Origin: an uncultured Lachnospiraceae bacterium
GTDB lineage: Bacteria; Bacillota; Clostridia; Lachnospirales; Lachnospiraceae
Length of the DNA stretch: 11,266 nucleotides
Assembly (NCBI GenBank): GCA_946566415.1
Contig: CAMNWW010000047.1
Coordinates: forward strand, 1-11,266
Direction of reading: 5' to 3'
Part shown: in pieces, positions 11,222 through 11,266 of the stretch
Layout: each line of letters starts with the position of its first letter
Numbering within the stretch: the first letter of the stretch is position 1
Notes under the pieces: generated by a model
What the model was told of the DNA's origin: nothing
What the model saw: the letters and a program-made list of their open reading frames with translations, nothing else
Databases searched by the model: none
Made by a program: the position numbers and the translations under genes

Positions 11222-11266
11222 GCAGGTATTGTCCCGAATGGATATGTCGCAGGAAGCATCTGACGA
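11196..11266 (+). CDS. CpaF/TadA-like secretion ATPase, N-terminal fragment
   Basis: Only the first 23 complete codons are in the window: MLRAEELHEQVLSRMDMSQEASD. This resembles the N-terminal helix of CpaF/TadA pilus ATPases (typically EEVLERLDLS..SDEEL). AGGGG lies about 7-8 nt before the ATG. The gene overlaps the end of the CpaE-like gene by 26 bp in another frame, as expected for translational coupling in a Tad operon. The ATPase core is beyond the edge, so the call rests on the short N-terminus plus context. Confidence 0.65.
   Translation, partial: MLRAEELHEQVLSRMDMSQEASD

Overview
The window looks like chromosomal DNA of an anaerobic, spore-forming Firmicute, most likely a Lachnospiraceae-type Clostridium. 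Supporting signs are a rubredoxin-first (reverse) rubrerythrin beside a PerR-type Fur regulator, MecA, a CwlD-like amidase, a BofA-like sporulation protein, the start of a Tad/Flp pilus locus, purine-rich Shine-Dalgarno sites, and AT-rich intergenic DNA with near-consensus sigma-A promoters. No transposase, integrase, tRNA, rRNA or CRISPR array was seen.

Layout. Bases 1-950 (minus strand) hold a peroxide-stress pair: reverse rubrerythrin (cut by the window edge) and perR. Each has its own promoter and a palindrome sharing the core TAATAGTTA just downstream of the -10. Bases 1137-2183 (plus) hold a secreted SH3b-NlpC/P60 wall hydrolase with a good promoter, a WalR-type box in the leader and a terminator. 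Bases 2184-2600 are AT-rich and non-coding, with three TTATCCAC(A/G) DnaA-box-like sites, two directly abutting. Next come a 68-aa DUF1858 redox protein (plus) and mecA (minus), which converge on one hairpin. Bases 3801-4331 hold a strong promoter, a long structured leader RNA and an unrecognised 77-aa protein.

Bases 4380-7403 form a cell-wall or spore-cortex module: a membrane-anchored SH3b-GH18 glucosaminidase-like protein followed by a CwlD-like amidase. The only well-placed ribosome binding site of the amidase lies inside a strong terminator hairpin. Bases 7446-9533 encode a Sua5/TsaC protein fused to an LMW-phosphatase-like domain that has lost its nucleophile and general acid, then a dCMP deaminase. 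The tsaC promoter is so close to the ATG that the mRNA should be leaderless or nearly so. Bases 9542-9637 hold a compact nested palindrome. BofA follows, and the right end opens a CpaE-like/CpaF-like pair typical of a Tad/Flp secretion locus.

The best candidates for something new are the leader RNA at about 3836-4097 with two mutually exclusive pairings, the TsaC-pseudophosphatase fusion, the terminator that contains the amidase ribosome binding site, and the DnaA-box cluster away from any visible dnaA/dnaN context. No wholly new multi-gene system is visible.
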